From positions 192,704 to 256,703 of the forward strand of contig NZ_DS022294.1 of the NCBI RefSeq assembly GCF_000153765.1: 64,000 nt of DNA. The letters run 5' to 3'. Under the pieces are notes generated by a model, which was not told where the DNA came from, searched no databases, and saw only the letters and a list, made by a program, of their open reading frames with translations. This document shows, piece after piece, positions 55,775 to 64,000 of this stretch. The DNA comes from Mariprofundus ferrooxydans PV-1. GTDB lineage: Bacteria; Pseudomonadota; Zetaproteobacteria; Mariprofundales; Mariprofundaceae. The position numbers and the translations under genes are program-made. How positions within the stretch are numbered: position 1 is the first letter of the stretch; each line of letters starts with the position of its first letter.

Positions 55775-57322
55775 CTATTCCCACTCAATGGTGGCGGGCG
55801 GCTTGCCGGAAACATCATAGACCACCCGGTTAATACCACGCACTTCATTAATAATGCGGTTGGAGACCTTGCCCAGCAGAGCATGTGGCAGCTCGGCCCA
55901 GTGAGCCGTCATAAAGTCCTGTGTCTGCACTGCACGCAGCGCCACCACCCACTCATAGGTGCGTCCATCACCCATCACTCCAACCGATTTAACCGGCAGA
56001 AAAACAACAAACGCCTGCGAAGTCTTCTCATACCACCCCGAAGCATGCAACTCTTCGATGAAAATTGCATCTGCGCGACGCAGCAGATCGGCATACTCCT
56101 TCTTCACCTCACCGAGAATACGCACCCCCAGCCCCGGGCCCGGGAACGGGTGACGATAGACCATCTCGCGCGGCAGGCCGAGAGCCACACCGAGCTCGCG
56201 TACTTCATCCTTGAACAGCTCGCGCAGCGGCTCAAGCAGCTTCAGGTGCAATGTATCAGGCAGGCCTCCGACATTATGGTGGCTCTTGATCGTATGCGCT
56301 TTTTTGGTTTTGGAACCGGCCGATTCGATGACATCGGGATAAATAGTACCCTGGGCCAGCCACCTGGCTTGCGGCAATTTCGCCGACTCCTGCTGGAATA
56401 CCTCGACAAATTCGCGCCCGATAATCTTGCGCTTGGCTTCAGGATCGGTAACACCGGCCAGATGCTTGAGAAACTCGTCACTGGCATCGACATGAATCAC
56501 CTTCACACCCAGATTGTCCGCGAAGGTCTGCATCACCTGCTCCGCCTCATGCAGGCGCAAGAGTCCGTTATCAACGAACACGCAGGTGAGCTGCTCGCCG
56601 ATAGCCCTGTGCAGCAGTGCTGCCGCAACCGATGAGTCCACTCCGCCGGAGAGCCCCAGAATCACCTCTTCCTCGCCTACCTGCTCGCGGATACGGGCAA
56701 CCGCCTCATCAATATAGTTCGGCATCGTCCAGTCTGAGCCGCACCCGCATATCTTATGCACAAAGCGCGACAGGATCGCTTTACCCTGATGCGTATGCGT
56801 CACTTCCGGATGAAACTGCAACGCGTAGAAGTGACGGGTTTCATCGGCCATGCCGGCAATCGGTGTAGAGTCGTTGCTGCAAATCACGTGAAAACCGTCA
56901 GGCAGCATGGTCACCTTGTCACCGTGGCTCATCCACACATCCAGGCCGCCGTACTCTTTATCCTCAATCCCGCTGAGCAGTGCGGAGTTACCACTGGTAA
57001 CCACCTCGGCATAGCCGAACTCTCTGGTCACGCCTGTTTCGACACCGCCACCGAGTTGCGCCGCCATCGTCTGCATGCCGTAGCAGATACCCAGCACCGG
57101 TACACCCAGCTCAAAAACCAGCGATGCCGCTTTCGGTGTCTCTTCATCATAGACGGAATTCGGGCCGCCGGAGAGAATAATGCCGGAAGGATTACAGGCG
57201 CGAATTTCATCCGCAGACATATCCCACGGATGCAGCTCGCTGAACACGCCGGCTTCGCGCACGCGCCGGGCAATCAGCTGTGTGTACTGCGATCCAAAAT
57301 CGAGAATAAGTATCTTGTCCAT
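55775..57322 (-). CDS. guaA: GMP synthase (glutamine-hydrolysing)
   Basis: A 515-residue two-domain enzyme turning XMP, ATP and glutamine into GMP. Class I glutamine amidotransferase domain: [36 protein letters not shown] (catalytic Cys) and [11 protein letters not shown] (catalytic His). ATP-pyrophosphatase domain: [17 protein letters not shown] (PP-loop), FVDNGLLR and [10 protein letters not shown]-terminal dimerisation domain: [17 protein letters not shown], ending TIEWE. Length is close to E. coli GuaA (525). It lies 100 bp after guaB on the same strand, as in many bacteria. Confidence 0.97.
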   Translation of the reverse strand: MDKILILDFGSQYTQLIARRVREAGVFSELHPWDMSADEIRACNPSGIILSGGPNSVYDEETPKAASLVFELGVPVLGICYGMQTMAAQLGGGVETGVTREFGYAEVVTSGNSALLSGIEDKEYGGLDVWMSHGDKVTMLPDGFHVICSNDSTPIAGMADETRHFYALQFHPEVTHTHQGKAILSRFVHKICGCGSDWTMPNYIDEAVARIREQVGEEEVILGLSGGVDSSVAAALLHRAIGEQLTCVFVDNGLLRLHEAEQVMQTFADNLGVKVIHVDASDEFLKHLAGVTDPEAKRKIIGREFVEVFQQESAKLPQARWLAQGTIYPDVIESAGSKTKKAHTIKSHHNVGGLPDTLHLKLLEPLRELFKDEVRELGVALGLPREMVYRHPFPGPGLGVRILGEVKKEYADLLRRADAIFIEELHASGWYEKTSQAFVVFLPVKSVGVMGDGRTYEWVVALRAVQTQDFMTAHWAELPHALLGKVSNRIINEVRGINRVVYDVSGKPPATIEWE

Positions 57323-57422
57323 GCTTGAGTTCCTTGTGAGCGGTGGTTGTCAGGAGTAAGAGGTGAAGAGAAAGCCGCGCGGGAGTTGATACGCCCTGCT
57401 CCTTACCCTTCACCTTCCGCGA

Positions 57423-58913
<1,491 letters not shown>

Positions 58914-59001
58914 TCAAAATTTGGAAAGCCCGCATGATAGCGAATCATAGCGCTTATCGAAAGCAAGCACTGTCAGGCAATGATTACCCCGATCAGGCTG
59001 A

Positions 59002-59847
59002 TCAGATATCGTCGTCCACATCCGACGCCACACGCATGTGCGGCTGCGCTGTGGCACAGTGAGGACAGTAGAGAAAATCTTCGGCTATCCGGTGATGGCA
59101 TTTCTCACACTGAATCACGTTATTAATCATCCGCCCCACCCGCACAGAGATCACTGCAGTCACCATCGAAAACATACAGATTCCGGACATAATAAGTCCT
59201 GCCGCCAGCGTTTTACCTACGGCACTGTGCGGCACAAAATCGCCGTAACCCACCGTACTCATCGTCACCAGACTCCACCATGCCCCCTCAAAGGCGTTGG
59301 TAAATGTCGTCGGCTCCATTATATATATTAGATTGCCAACCAGCACAGAGATCAGAGCGATGGTCATCAGCACCCCCATCAACAGTCGCATCGAACCTCT
59401 AAGTGAAGTAAACAATGAGCGCACTACCGGGATCGACACCGCCACCCGGATAACACGCGCCAGACGCAGCAGGCGGATCACGACAAAAGCGCTTTCCGCC
59501 AGCAGCAACGGCAAGACCGTAATCAGATCGACAAGGCCGTTAAAGCTACGCATATAGTGCCAACGATTGCGGGCGGCATAAACACGCAGCAGGTATTCAA
59601 CGGCAAAAGCAACCAGCACCCAATATTCAAATTGATCAATCTGGTCTTTCCACACCGCTTGCGCAGCAGCCTCCGTCGTATTCACCATGGAGCCGAACAC
59701 CGCAGCGGTAATCAGCAGCAGCATACACACATTAAAGATCCGTCCTAACGGCCTCTCGACCTCGAACAGCAGCACATTCAACCACCGCCGCAGACCGACA
59801 AGTTCCTTACCCTGCTGATCCCGAGTCACCACTGCCTCACCCGCCAT
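59002..59847 (-). CDS. Voltage-gated-type K+ channel with C-terminal zinc ribbon
   Basis: A 281-residue six-helix ion channel (ion_trans family). S1 about 38-58, S2-S3 about 72-125, an S4-like helix with regularly spaced arginines (VIRLLRLARVIRVAVS), S5 about 155-180, pore with selectivity filter MSTVGYGDFVP, S6 about 215-240. The cytoplasmic tail carries two Cys pairs (QCEKCHHRIAEDFLYCPHCATA), a zinc ribbon instead of the usual RCK or cyclic-nucleotide domain. The ATG at 59847 follows AAAGGGGG; a few more upstream codons are open. It stands alone between guaB and rplM. Confidence 0.88.
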   Translation of the reverse strand: MAGEAVVTRDQQGKELVGLRRWLNVLLFEVERPLGRIFNVCMLLLITAAVFGSMVNTTEAAAQAVWKDQIDQFEYWVLVAFAVEYLLRVYAARNRWHYMRSFNGLVDLITVLPLLLAESAFVVIRLLRLARVIRVAVSIPVVRSLFTSLRGSMRLLMGVLMTIALISVLVGNLIYIMEPTTFTNAFEGAWWSLVTMSTVGYGDFVPHSAVGKTLAAGLIMSGICMFSMVTAVISVRVGRMINNVIQCEKCHHRIAEDFLYCPHCATAQPHMRVASDVDDDI

Positions 59848-60018
59848 AGAGCACCCCCTTTCACGCACCAATCAAGGGTGCATTCCTCAAATATTTCACA
59901 ATCTGCAGATAGCAAAAAACAGGCCATAAATTGTATGCAGCCATCATATCACCCGCTAAACGGCCATCCCGGCAAACCGACAAAGCCTCTTTAACATAAA
60001 AAAACAGACAAACGGCAA

Positions 60019-60046
60019 TTGACATCAATCCTGCCTCTCCTATAAT
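60019..60046 (+). promoter_or_regulatory. Consensus sigma70 promoter of rplM-rpsI
   Basis: TTGACA (60019-60024), 16-bp spacer, TATAAT (60041-60046): both hexamers match the consensus exactly. Transcription would start about 60053 and give a leader of about 60 nt. Confidence 0.92.
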
Positions 60047-60060
60047 GCGCCGCCTTTGCA

Positions 60061-60089
60061 TGACAGACCAAGCTGTTTTTGGTCAGTCA
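60061..60089 (+). promoter_or_regulatory. Leader hairpin upstream of rplM
   Basis: TGAC-A-GACCAA (60061-60071) pairs with TTGGTC-A-GTCA (60079-60089): ten base pairs with one A/A mismatch and a 7-nt loop. It lies in the 5' leader 27 nt before the rplM ATG and may be an L13 autoregulatory site. Confidence 0.65.
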
Positions 60090-60116
60090 GACAAATGCAC
60101 ACTGGAGAAGAATTAC

Positions 60117-60548
60117 ATGGCAACCTGGACTGTTCGCCCCGGCGATATTGAACGAAAATGGTATATTGTTGACGCCACTGATCTTGTGCTGGGCCGACTG
60201 GCCACCGAGATTGCCACAGTTTTGCGCGGCAAACACCGTCCGGAATACACCCCTCATGCTGACTGCGGCGACCATATCGTTGTGATCAACGCTGAAAAGA
60301 TTCGCGTTACCGGCAACAAAGAGCAGGCAAAGATCTACTATCACCATACCGGTTTTGTCGGCAGCCTGAAGAGCATTACGCTTGAGAAGCAGCGCGCAAA
60401 ACATCCGGAGCGCATCATTGAATCTGCCGTCAAAGGCATGATGCCAAAAGGCCCGCTGGGCCGCTCCATGCTGAAAAAGCTGAAGGTTTATGCCGGCGGT
60501 GATCATCCGCACGCGGCACAGCAGCCTGAAGCAATGAAACTGAACTGA
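60117..60548 (+). CDS. rplM: 50S ribosomal protein L13
   Basis: A 143-residue L13, one longer than in E. coli. Signatures: [62 protein letters not shown] and [26 protein letters not shown]. The ATG at 60117 gives the family start (MATWT); the open frame upstream crosses the leader hairpin and is not used. L13 is an early-assembly protein of the large subunit. It is followed by rpsI after 21 bp, the standard bacterial pair. Confidence 0.98.
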   Translation: MATWTVRPGDIERKWYIVDATDLVLGRLATEIATVLRGKHRPEYTPHADCGDHIVVINAEKIRVTGNKEQAKIYYHHTGFVGSLKSITLEKQRAKHPERIIESAVKGMMPKGPLGRSMLKKLKVYAGGDHPHAAQQPEAMKLN

Positions 60549-60569
60549 TAGTACAGAGGAATCAATACA

Positions 60570-60962
60570 ATGGCAGAGACAATCTTTCGCGGCACCGGCC
60601 GCCGCAAACGCAGCGTAGCTCGTGTAATCATCCAGCCAGGCAAGGGGCAGGTACTGGTCAATGGCCGCGAAGTGGAAAACTACTTCCCGATCGACATTAT
60701 CCGCCAGCAGGCCTTGCTGCCTCTGGACGAAACAGAACTCGCCGGTCGCTTTGACATTCGCGTCAATGTATTCGGTGGTGGCATTTCCGGACAGGCTGGC
60801 GCAATCCGCCACGGTCTGGCTCGCGCCCTGCTTGTATATGATGCAGCTCTGCGTCCGCAGCTGAAAGCCGCTGGCTTTTTGACGCGTGACTCCCGCAAGG
60901 TTGAACGCAAGAAGGCCGGCCTGAAGAAAGCCCGTCGCGCTCCGCAGTTCTCCAAGCGTTAA
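60570..60962 (+). CDS. rpsI: 30S ribosomal protein S9
   Basis: A 130-residue S9, exactly the E. coli length. [20 protein letters not shown] at the start, [20 protein letters not shown] in the middle and the conserved tail [18 protein letters not shown], whose last Arg contacts P-site tRNA. AGAGGAA precedes the ATG. Co-transcribed with rplM and closed by the terminator at 60985. Confidence 0.98.
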   Translation: MAETIFRGTGRRKRSVARVIIQPGKGQVLVNGREVENYFPIDIIRQQALLPLDETELAGRFDIRVNVFGGGISGQAGAIRHGLARALLVYDAALRPQLKAAGFLTRDSRKVERKKAGLKKARRAPQFSKR

Positions 60963-60984
60963 GCTTTTACAACTCTATTCATCA

Positions 60985-61013
60985 AAGGGAAGGCTTCGGC
61001 CTTCCCTTTTTTG
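60985..61013 (+). terminator. Terminator of rplM-rpsI
   Basis: AAAGGGAAGGC (60985-60995), TTCG tetraloop, GCCTTCCCTTT (61000-61010), then T run. An 11-bp perfect stem. Confidence 0.96.
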
Positions 61014-61173
61014 TTGGCCCAAAACAACCTGAACAGGTTTGCTAAACTGCACAGGCAGCGAAACCATTTCCCCGCACAATGCTGGAGACACACGGGTTAC
61101 TCAAATAGGTGTGTTCAACGATGACAAATATAATTCCATCGCCACGCTATTAAGCACGAGCAACAAGAAACAC

Positions 61174-61587
61174 TTACTTCACAGTGACAGAGATAGTATG
61201 GCTTAGCGACTGCCCGTAAGATTTTTCGAGACCGTTGGCAAACTGCAGTGTCAGCGAATGCTTGCCGGGATAGAGGTGCAGGGTCGCCTCACTTTGACCA
61301 TCCTTGTAATGCAAATGCTGATGATCTTTGAAGATCACCTCTCCCATCGGCGCGGCACTGCCATCGACAATCAAATCAAAGTGCCCTGTTCCGTTAACTA
61401 TCTCGCCGGCCTTGCGCACCTTCATCCCTTCAACCGCCATAACCACCTTGAATCTTTGCCCGACCGTCGCCCCGTCAGCCGGCTGAACAATCGAAACATG
61501 CGGCGGTGCCTTCGGTTCAGAACAGGCCGTCAAACCGAAAATCACAGCTATCAGAGCCACCCGGCTCAGCGATTCTTGTATATTCAT
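61174..61587 (-). CDS. DUF4399 family lipoprotein
   Basis: A 137-residue lipoprotein with lipobox LTAC. The mature part is typical of DUF4399: VSIVQPADGATVGQRFKVVMAVEGM, GTGHFDLIVDG, FKDHQHLHYKDGQSEATLHLYPGKHSLTLQFANG. The family is small, beta-rich and of unknown function. GGAGG lies seven bases before the ATG. It stands alone and converges on rpsI. Confidence 0.85.
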   Translation of the reverse strand: MNIQESLSRVALIAVIFGLTACSEPKAPPHVSIVQPADGATVGQRFKVVMAVEGMKVRKAGEIVNGTGHFDLIVDGSAAPMGEVIFKDHQHLHYKDGQSEATLHLYPGKHSLTLQFANGLEKSYGQSLSHTISVTVK

Positions 61588-61696
61588 CTTAAACCTCCAT
61601 CCCTAGTACACCTATCCTGAACAAATCACCGCGCTTGGCAAGTCACCTGCAAGCTATAGGCTTGCCATTTGATTTACTCAGCAACAGCCACGGAGT

Positions 61697-62212
61697 GTGA
61701 TATTGACGTCAGCCATGTACGAACCCGAGCGATTCCGCAGCCAAGCCTATCAGGAGATCATTGATCAATCAGCGGTGTCCGGCCACCTGAATATCAAACA
61801 GGATTGCCTGGAACGTATGCGGAAAGAAGCTGAAGCGGGCTATCCACTGGAAGTATGCGGCCTGCTAATCGGCACTGTCACCGGGCAAGACTGGCAAATC
61901 AGCGACATCCGCCCTGTGGCCAATCTGAACAGGGAACGCGCCGCCGACCGCTTCGCCCTGGACCCGGCCGGCTACCAGGCCATTGATCGGGAACTGCGCG
62001 GCACAGGCAGCGAAATTGTCGGGGTCTACCACTCGCATCCGGACTGCCCCGCCCGACCCTCGCCAACCGACCTGGAGAGCGCATGGGAAGGGTTTGCCTA
62101 TCCCATCATCAGCGTTTGTGATGGAAAAGCCGCAGAGATTCTCTGCTGGTCGGTCAATAGTGAAGGCGATCGATTCTGCGCTGTCAACATCAACCATGGC
62201 GGTCATTCATGA
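61697..62212 (+). CDS. M67 (JAB/MPN) family metallopeptidase
   Basis: A protein of about 170 residues. The JAMM zinc motif is complete: Glu in GYPLEVCGLLIG, then VGVYHSHPDCPARPSPTDLESAW (HxH-x7-S-x2-D). Bacterial relatives of this type cut after ubiquitin-like sulfur carriers (ThiS/MoaD/CysO), but no such gene is nearby. The start is unclear: GTG 61697, TTG 61703 (best spacing to GGAG) or ATG 61715. It overlaps the TPR lipoprotein gene by 4 nt (ATGA). Confidence 0.87.
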   Translation: MILTSAMYEPERFRSQAYQEIIDQSAVSGHLNIKQDCLERMRKEAEAGYPLEVCGLLIGTVTGQDWQISDIRPVANLNRERAADRFALDPAGYQAIDRELRGTGSEIVGVYHSHPDCPARPSPTDLESAWEGFAYPIISVCDGKAAEILCWSVNSEGDRFCAVNINHGGHS

Positions 62213-63948
62213 AATATCTGCTTGCAACGATTCTATTATTCACACTCGGCGCATGTGGACTGCATCAACCGGTAGAGAACACCGCCACAGCCCCCGCCGC
62301 CAAAACAACTACCGAGCAGCACTCCCCGACACAGACCGACCTGAGCGGCATGCAGCCTGACTTTCTCTATCTGGCAGCCCAGAAAGCTGCCCGTGAAGGC
62401 AACCGGGAACTGGCGCTGCAGCTGCTCACTGCCCTGATTGCCAAACAGCCAAACGCGATCACCCCCCATATGCAGCTGATTGACCTGCTCATGGAGTCGG
62501 GTCGAATTGATGAGGCAGAGCAGCATATCGCACGCATGCTGAGTAACAAGGCACTACCTGCAGAGCAACGCGAACAACTCCAGCTGGCACAGTACCGCAT
62601 TTATATAGCACACGATCAACCTCAACTGGCCCTTGAAAAGCTTAATACATTTCTGCAAAAACACCCTGCCCATGATACCGCGCGCACCATGCAGGCGAGT
62701 ATTCTGGCAGGCCTCGGGCGCATGGATGAAGCACTGGCATCCATTAAGCTCGGCATCAAACAGCATGAGTCTGCCGGACTGCGTATGCTGCAAGCGCGGT
62801 TGCTGATTAAACGTGGTGATCTGAAGAGAGCCAAGGCTTCCTTGCTGCGTGTGCAGCACCTGATGCCGGATAACGATGCTGCTGTGCTGATGCTCAGCGC
62901 ACTGGCCGCCCAGATGAAAGATCACGAACAGGCGGAAAAACTGCTTCGCGATTTTCTGGCAAACCACCCGCAAGACATACGCGTCAGTCATGCACTGGCA
63001 AAATTACTGGTTGCGCAGGCACGGCTGCCTGAGGCAATCATTGTCTATCGTAATGCAGCAAAACATGCCGGAGACTCCCCTGTGGTCTTGCGTCCGTTGG
63101 GGATGCTTTATTTCCAGGACAAGGATTACGAGCAGGCCGTACAGACCTTCCGCACACTGGTAAAACTTCAACCGGACGACAGCAATCGTTTTTATCTGGC
63201 AGCCAGCCTTGAGGCCATGGACAAGCTGGACGAAGCAAAAAGTATTTATACAAAAATTACTCATGCCTCTAAAATGTATACACAGGCACAAATACGCCTG
63301 GCTGCCATGGATCTGCAGGAGAACAAACTGAGCAAGGCCAAGGCGCGAATGCTGGCGATTCTGCATGAAAAGCCACAGCAGCTTGATGCGCACCTGCTTC
63401 TCTCCACCATCCGCCTCAACAGCAAGGAGTACAAACAGGTACTGGATGAAACAGAGCCGCTGTTGCGCCTGAAAAAACTCCCTCCGCAGCTGTTATTTAA
63501 CCGCGCGGTGGCCTTTGAGCATTTCAAGAACTACGATCAGGTTGAAACCACTCTGAATCGTGTGCTGGAGCATAGCCCCAATTATACCGAGGCCCTGAAC
63601 TTCCTCGGCTACACCTATGCCGATCAGGGTATCAAACTGGACAGAGCCAAGGTATTAATTCTGCGCGCCCTGCATTTAAAGCCGAATGACGGCTATTATC
63701 TGGATTCACTGGCGTGGGTTTATTATAAAACCGGCGATTACAAACAGGCGGCGGAGACACAGGCAAAGGCGATCAAGCTGGTTGCCGACGACAGCGTGAT
63801 GCATGAACATTATGGTGACATCCTGTGGCGAAGTGGCAACACACAGGCCGCACAGCAGGCGTGGCGAAAAGCACTGGAGCTGAAGTCGGATCACCCGCGT
63901 CTGATTAAGGCGAAAATCAGCAAGGGACTGCCGCCCGTTGATCACTAA
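62209..63948 (+). CDS. TPR-repeat lipoprotein
   Basis: A 579-residue lipoprotein (lipobox LGAC at 14-17) followed by a Thr/Ala-rich linker and about 13-15 tetratricopeptide repeats from residue 50 to the end, for example GRIDEAEQHIARML, GRMDEALASIKLGIKQHES, KDYEQAVQTFRTLVKLQPDD and GDYKQAAETQAKAIKLVADD. It resembles periplasmic or outer-membrane TPR scaffolds, including proteins near PEP-CTERM/exopolysaccharide systems, but no such genes are in view. It is translationally coupled to the M67 metallopeptidase, the only clue to function. Confidence 0.85.
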   Translation: MKYLLATILLFTLGACGLHQPVENTATAPAAKTTTEQHSPTQTDLSGMQPDFLYLAAQKAAREGNRELALQLLTALIAKQPNAITPHMQLIDLLMESGRIDEAEQHIARMLSNKALPAEQREQLQLAQYRIYIAHDQPQLALEKLNTFLQKHPAHDTARTMQASILAGLGRMDEALASIKLGIKQHESAGLRMLQARLLIKRGDLKRAKASLLRVQHLMPDNDAAVLMLSALAAQMKDHEQAEKLLRDFLANHPQDIRVSHALAKLLVAQARLPEAIIVYRNAAKHAGDSPVVLRPLGMLYFQDKDYEQAVQTFRTLVKLQPDDSNRFYLAASLEAMDKLDEAKSIYTKITHASKMYTQAQIRLAAMDLQENKLSKAKARMLAILHEKPQQLDAHLLLSTIRLNSKEYKQVLDETEPLLRLKKLPPQLLFNRAVAFEHFKNYDQVETTLNRVLEHSPNYTEALNFLGYTYADQGIKLDRAKVLILRALHLKPNDGYYLDSLAWVYYKTGDYKQAAETQAKAIKLVADDSVMHEHYGDILWRSGNTQAAQQAWRKALELKSDHPRLIKAKISKGLPPVDH

Positions 63949-64000
63949 AACATCCCGTTGTCCGTCTGAAACAGCAATGACACCTCTCCCGCACAGGCTC

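Noticed and set aside
57323-57422. Regulatory hairpin between guaB and guaA
   Set aside because: The two purine-rich/pyrimidine-rich stretches pair only partly (GGTGAAG/CTTCACC) with a large loop; no riboswitch core was recognised.

Overview
The window comes from a Gram-negative proteobacterial chromosome of moderate GC. It carries pqiABC, ftsEX, a PCu(A)C/Sco pair, FtsY, ProS, IleS, GuaA/GuaB, DsbC and FkpA-type proteins. No rRNA or other decisive taxonomic marker is present. The gene mix would suit a gamma- or zetaproteobacterium (an autotroph such as Mariprofundus would fit), but that is inference, not proof. Layout: 1-6.7 kb holds the start of ftsY, a copper-delivery pair (PCu(A)C, Sco) and, divergently, two periplasmic thiol-redox proteins (TlpA/ResA-like, DsbC), then rdgB, an ADP/ATP-antiporter-like carrier and a DUF2141 protein. 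6.9-14.9 kb is a signalling block: two large hybrid histidine kinases and a REC-EAL c-di-GMP phosphodiesterase translationally coupled to the second kinase. 15-29.1 kb is mostly housekeeping: YceH, a DEAD-box helicase with YaeQ, an FMN-binding protein, pqiABC, hslR, a short zinc-ribbon ORF, a lytic transglycosylase coupled to proS, a glycine-zipper lipoprotein, a class III nucleotidyl cyclase, tRNA-Pro(CGG), ftsEX and a zinc-ribbon/DUF3426 protein. A third hybrid kinase ends at 32.3 kb. 32.5-41.3 kb is the most unusual stretch. Two tandem initiator tRNA genes, each with its own terminator, are followed by a GC-rich block (68-72% in sampled 60-nt lines, against 50-58% outside). It holds an IclR regulator diverging from a five-gene, end-to-end overlapping operon: a phosphoketolase-like TPP enzyme, a DUF1537 four-carbon acid-sugar kinase, and glycolate oxidase GlcD, GlcE and GlcF. 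The block ends at a decayed third copy of the tRNA-fMet 3' end, again followed by a terminator. This looks like a catabolic island exactly framed by tRNA-fMet sequence, without a visible integrase. The gene set suggests a glycolate (or other 2-hydroxy acid) route in which a thiamine enzyme and a tetronate-type kinase act downstream of GlcDEF. 41.4-54.8 kb: tRNA-Val(CAC); ppsA with a small coiled-coil gene; a purine-salvage pair, ade (single-base frameshift) and hpt; ileS; an XPB-type helicase with its partner protein; an MscS channel; and an LMW-phosphatase-fold protein lacking the catalytic Cys. 55-64 kb: fkpA-like, guaA and guaB (linking with ade/hpt into purine salvage and GMP synthesis); a voltage-gated-type K+ channel with a zinc-ribbon tail; rplM-rpsI under a consensus sigma70 promoter with a leader hairpin; a DUF4399 lipoprotein; a JAB/M67 metallopeptidase; and a TPR lipoprotein. 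No CRISPR array, insertion sequence, integrase or prophage gene was seen.
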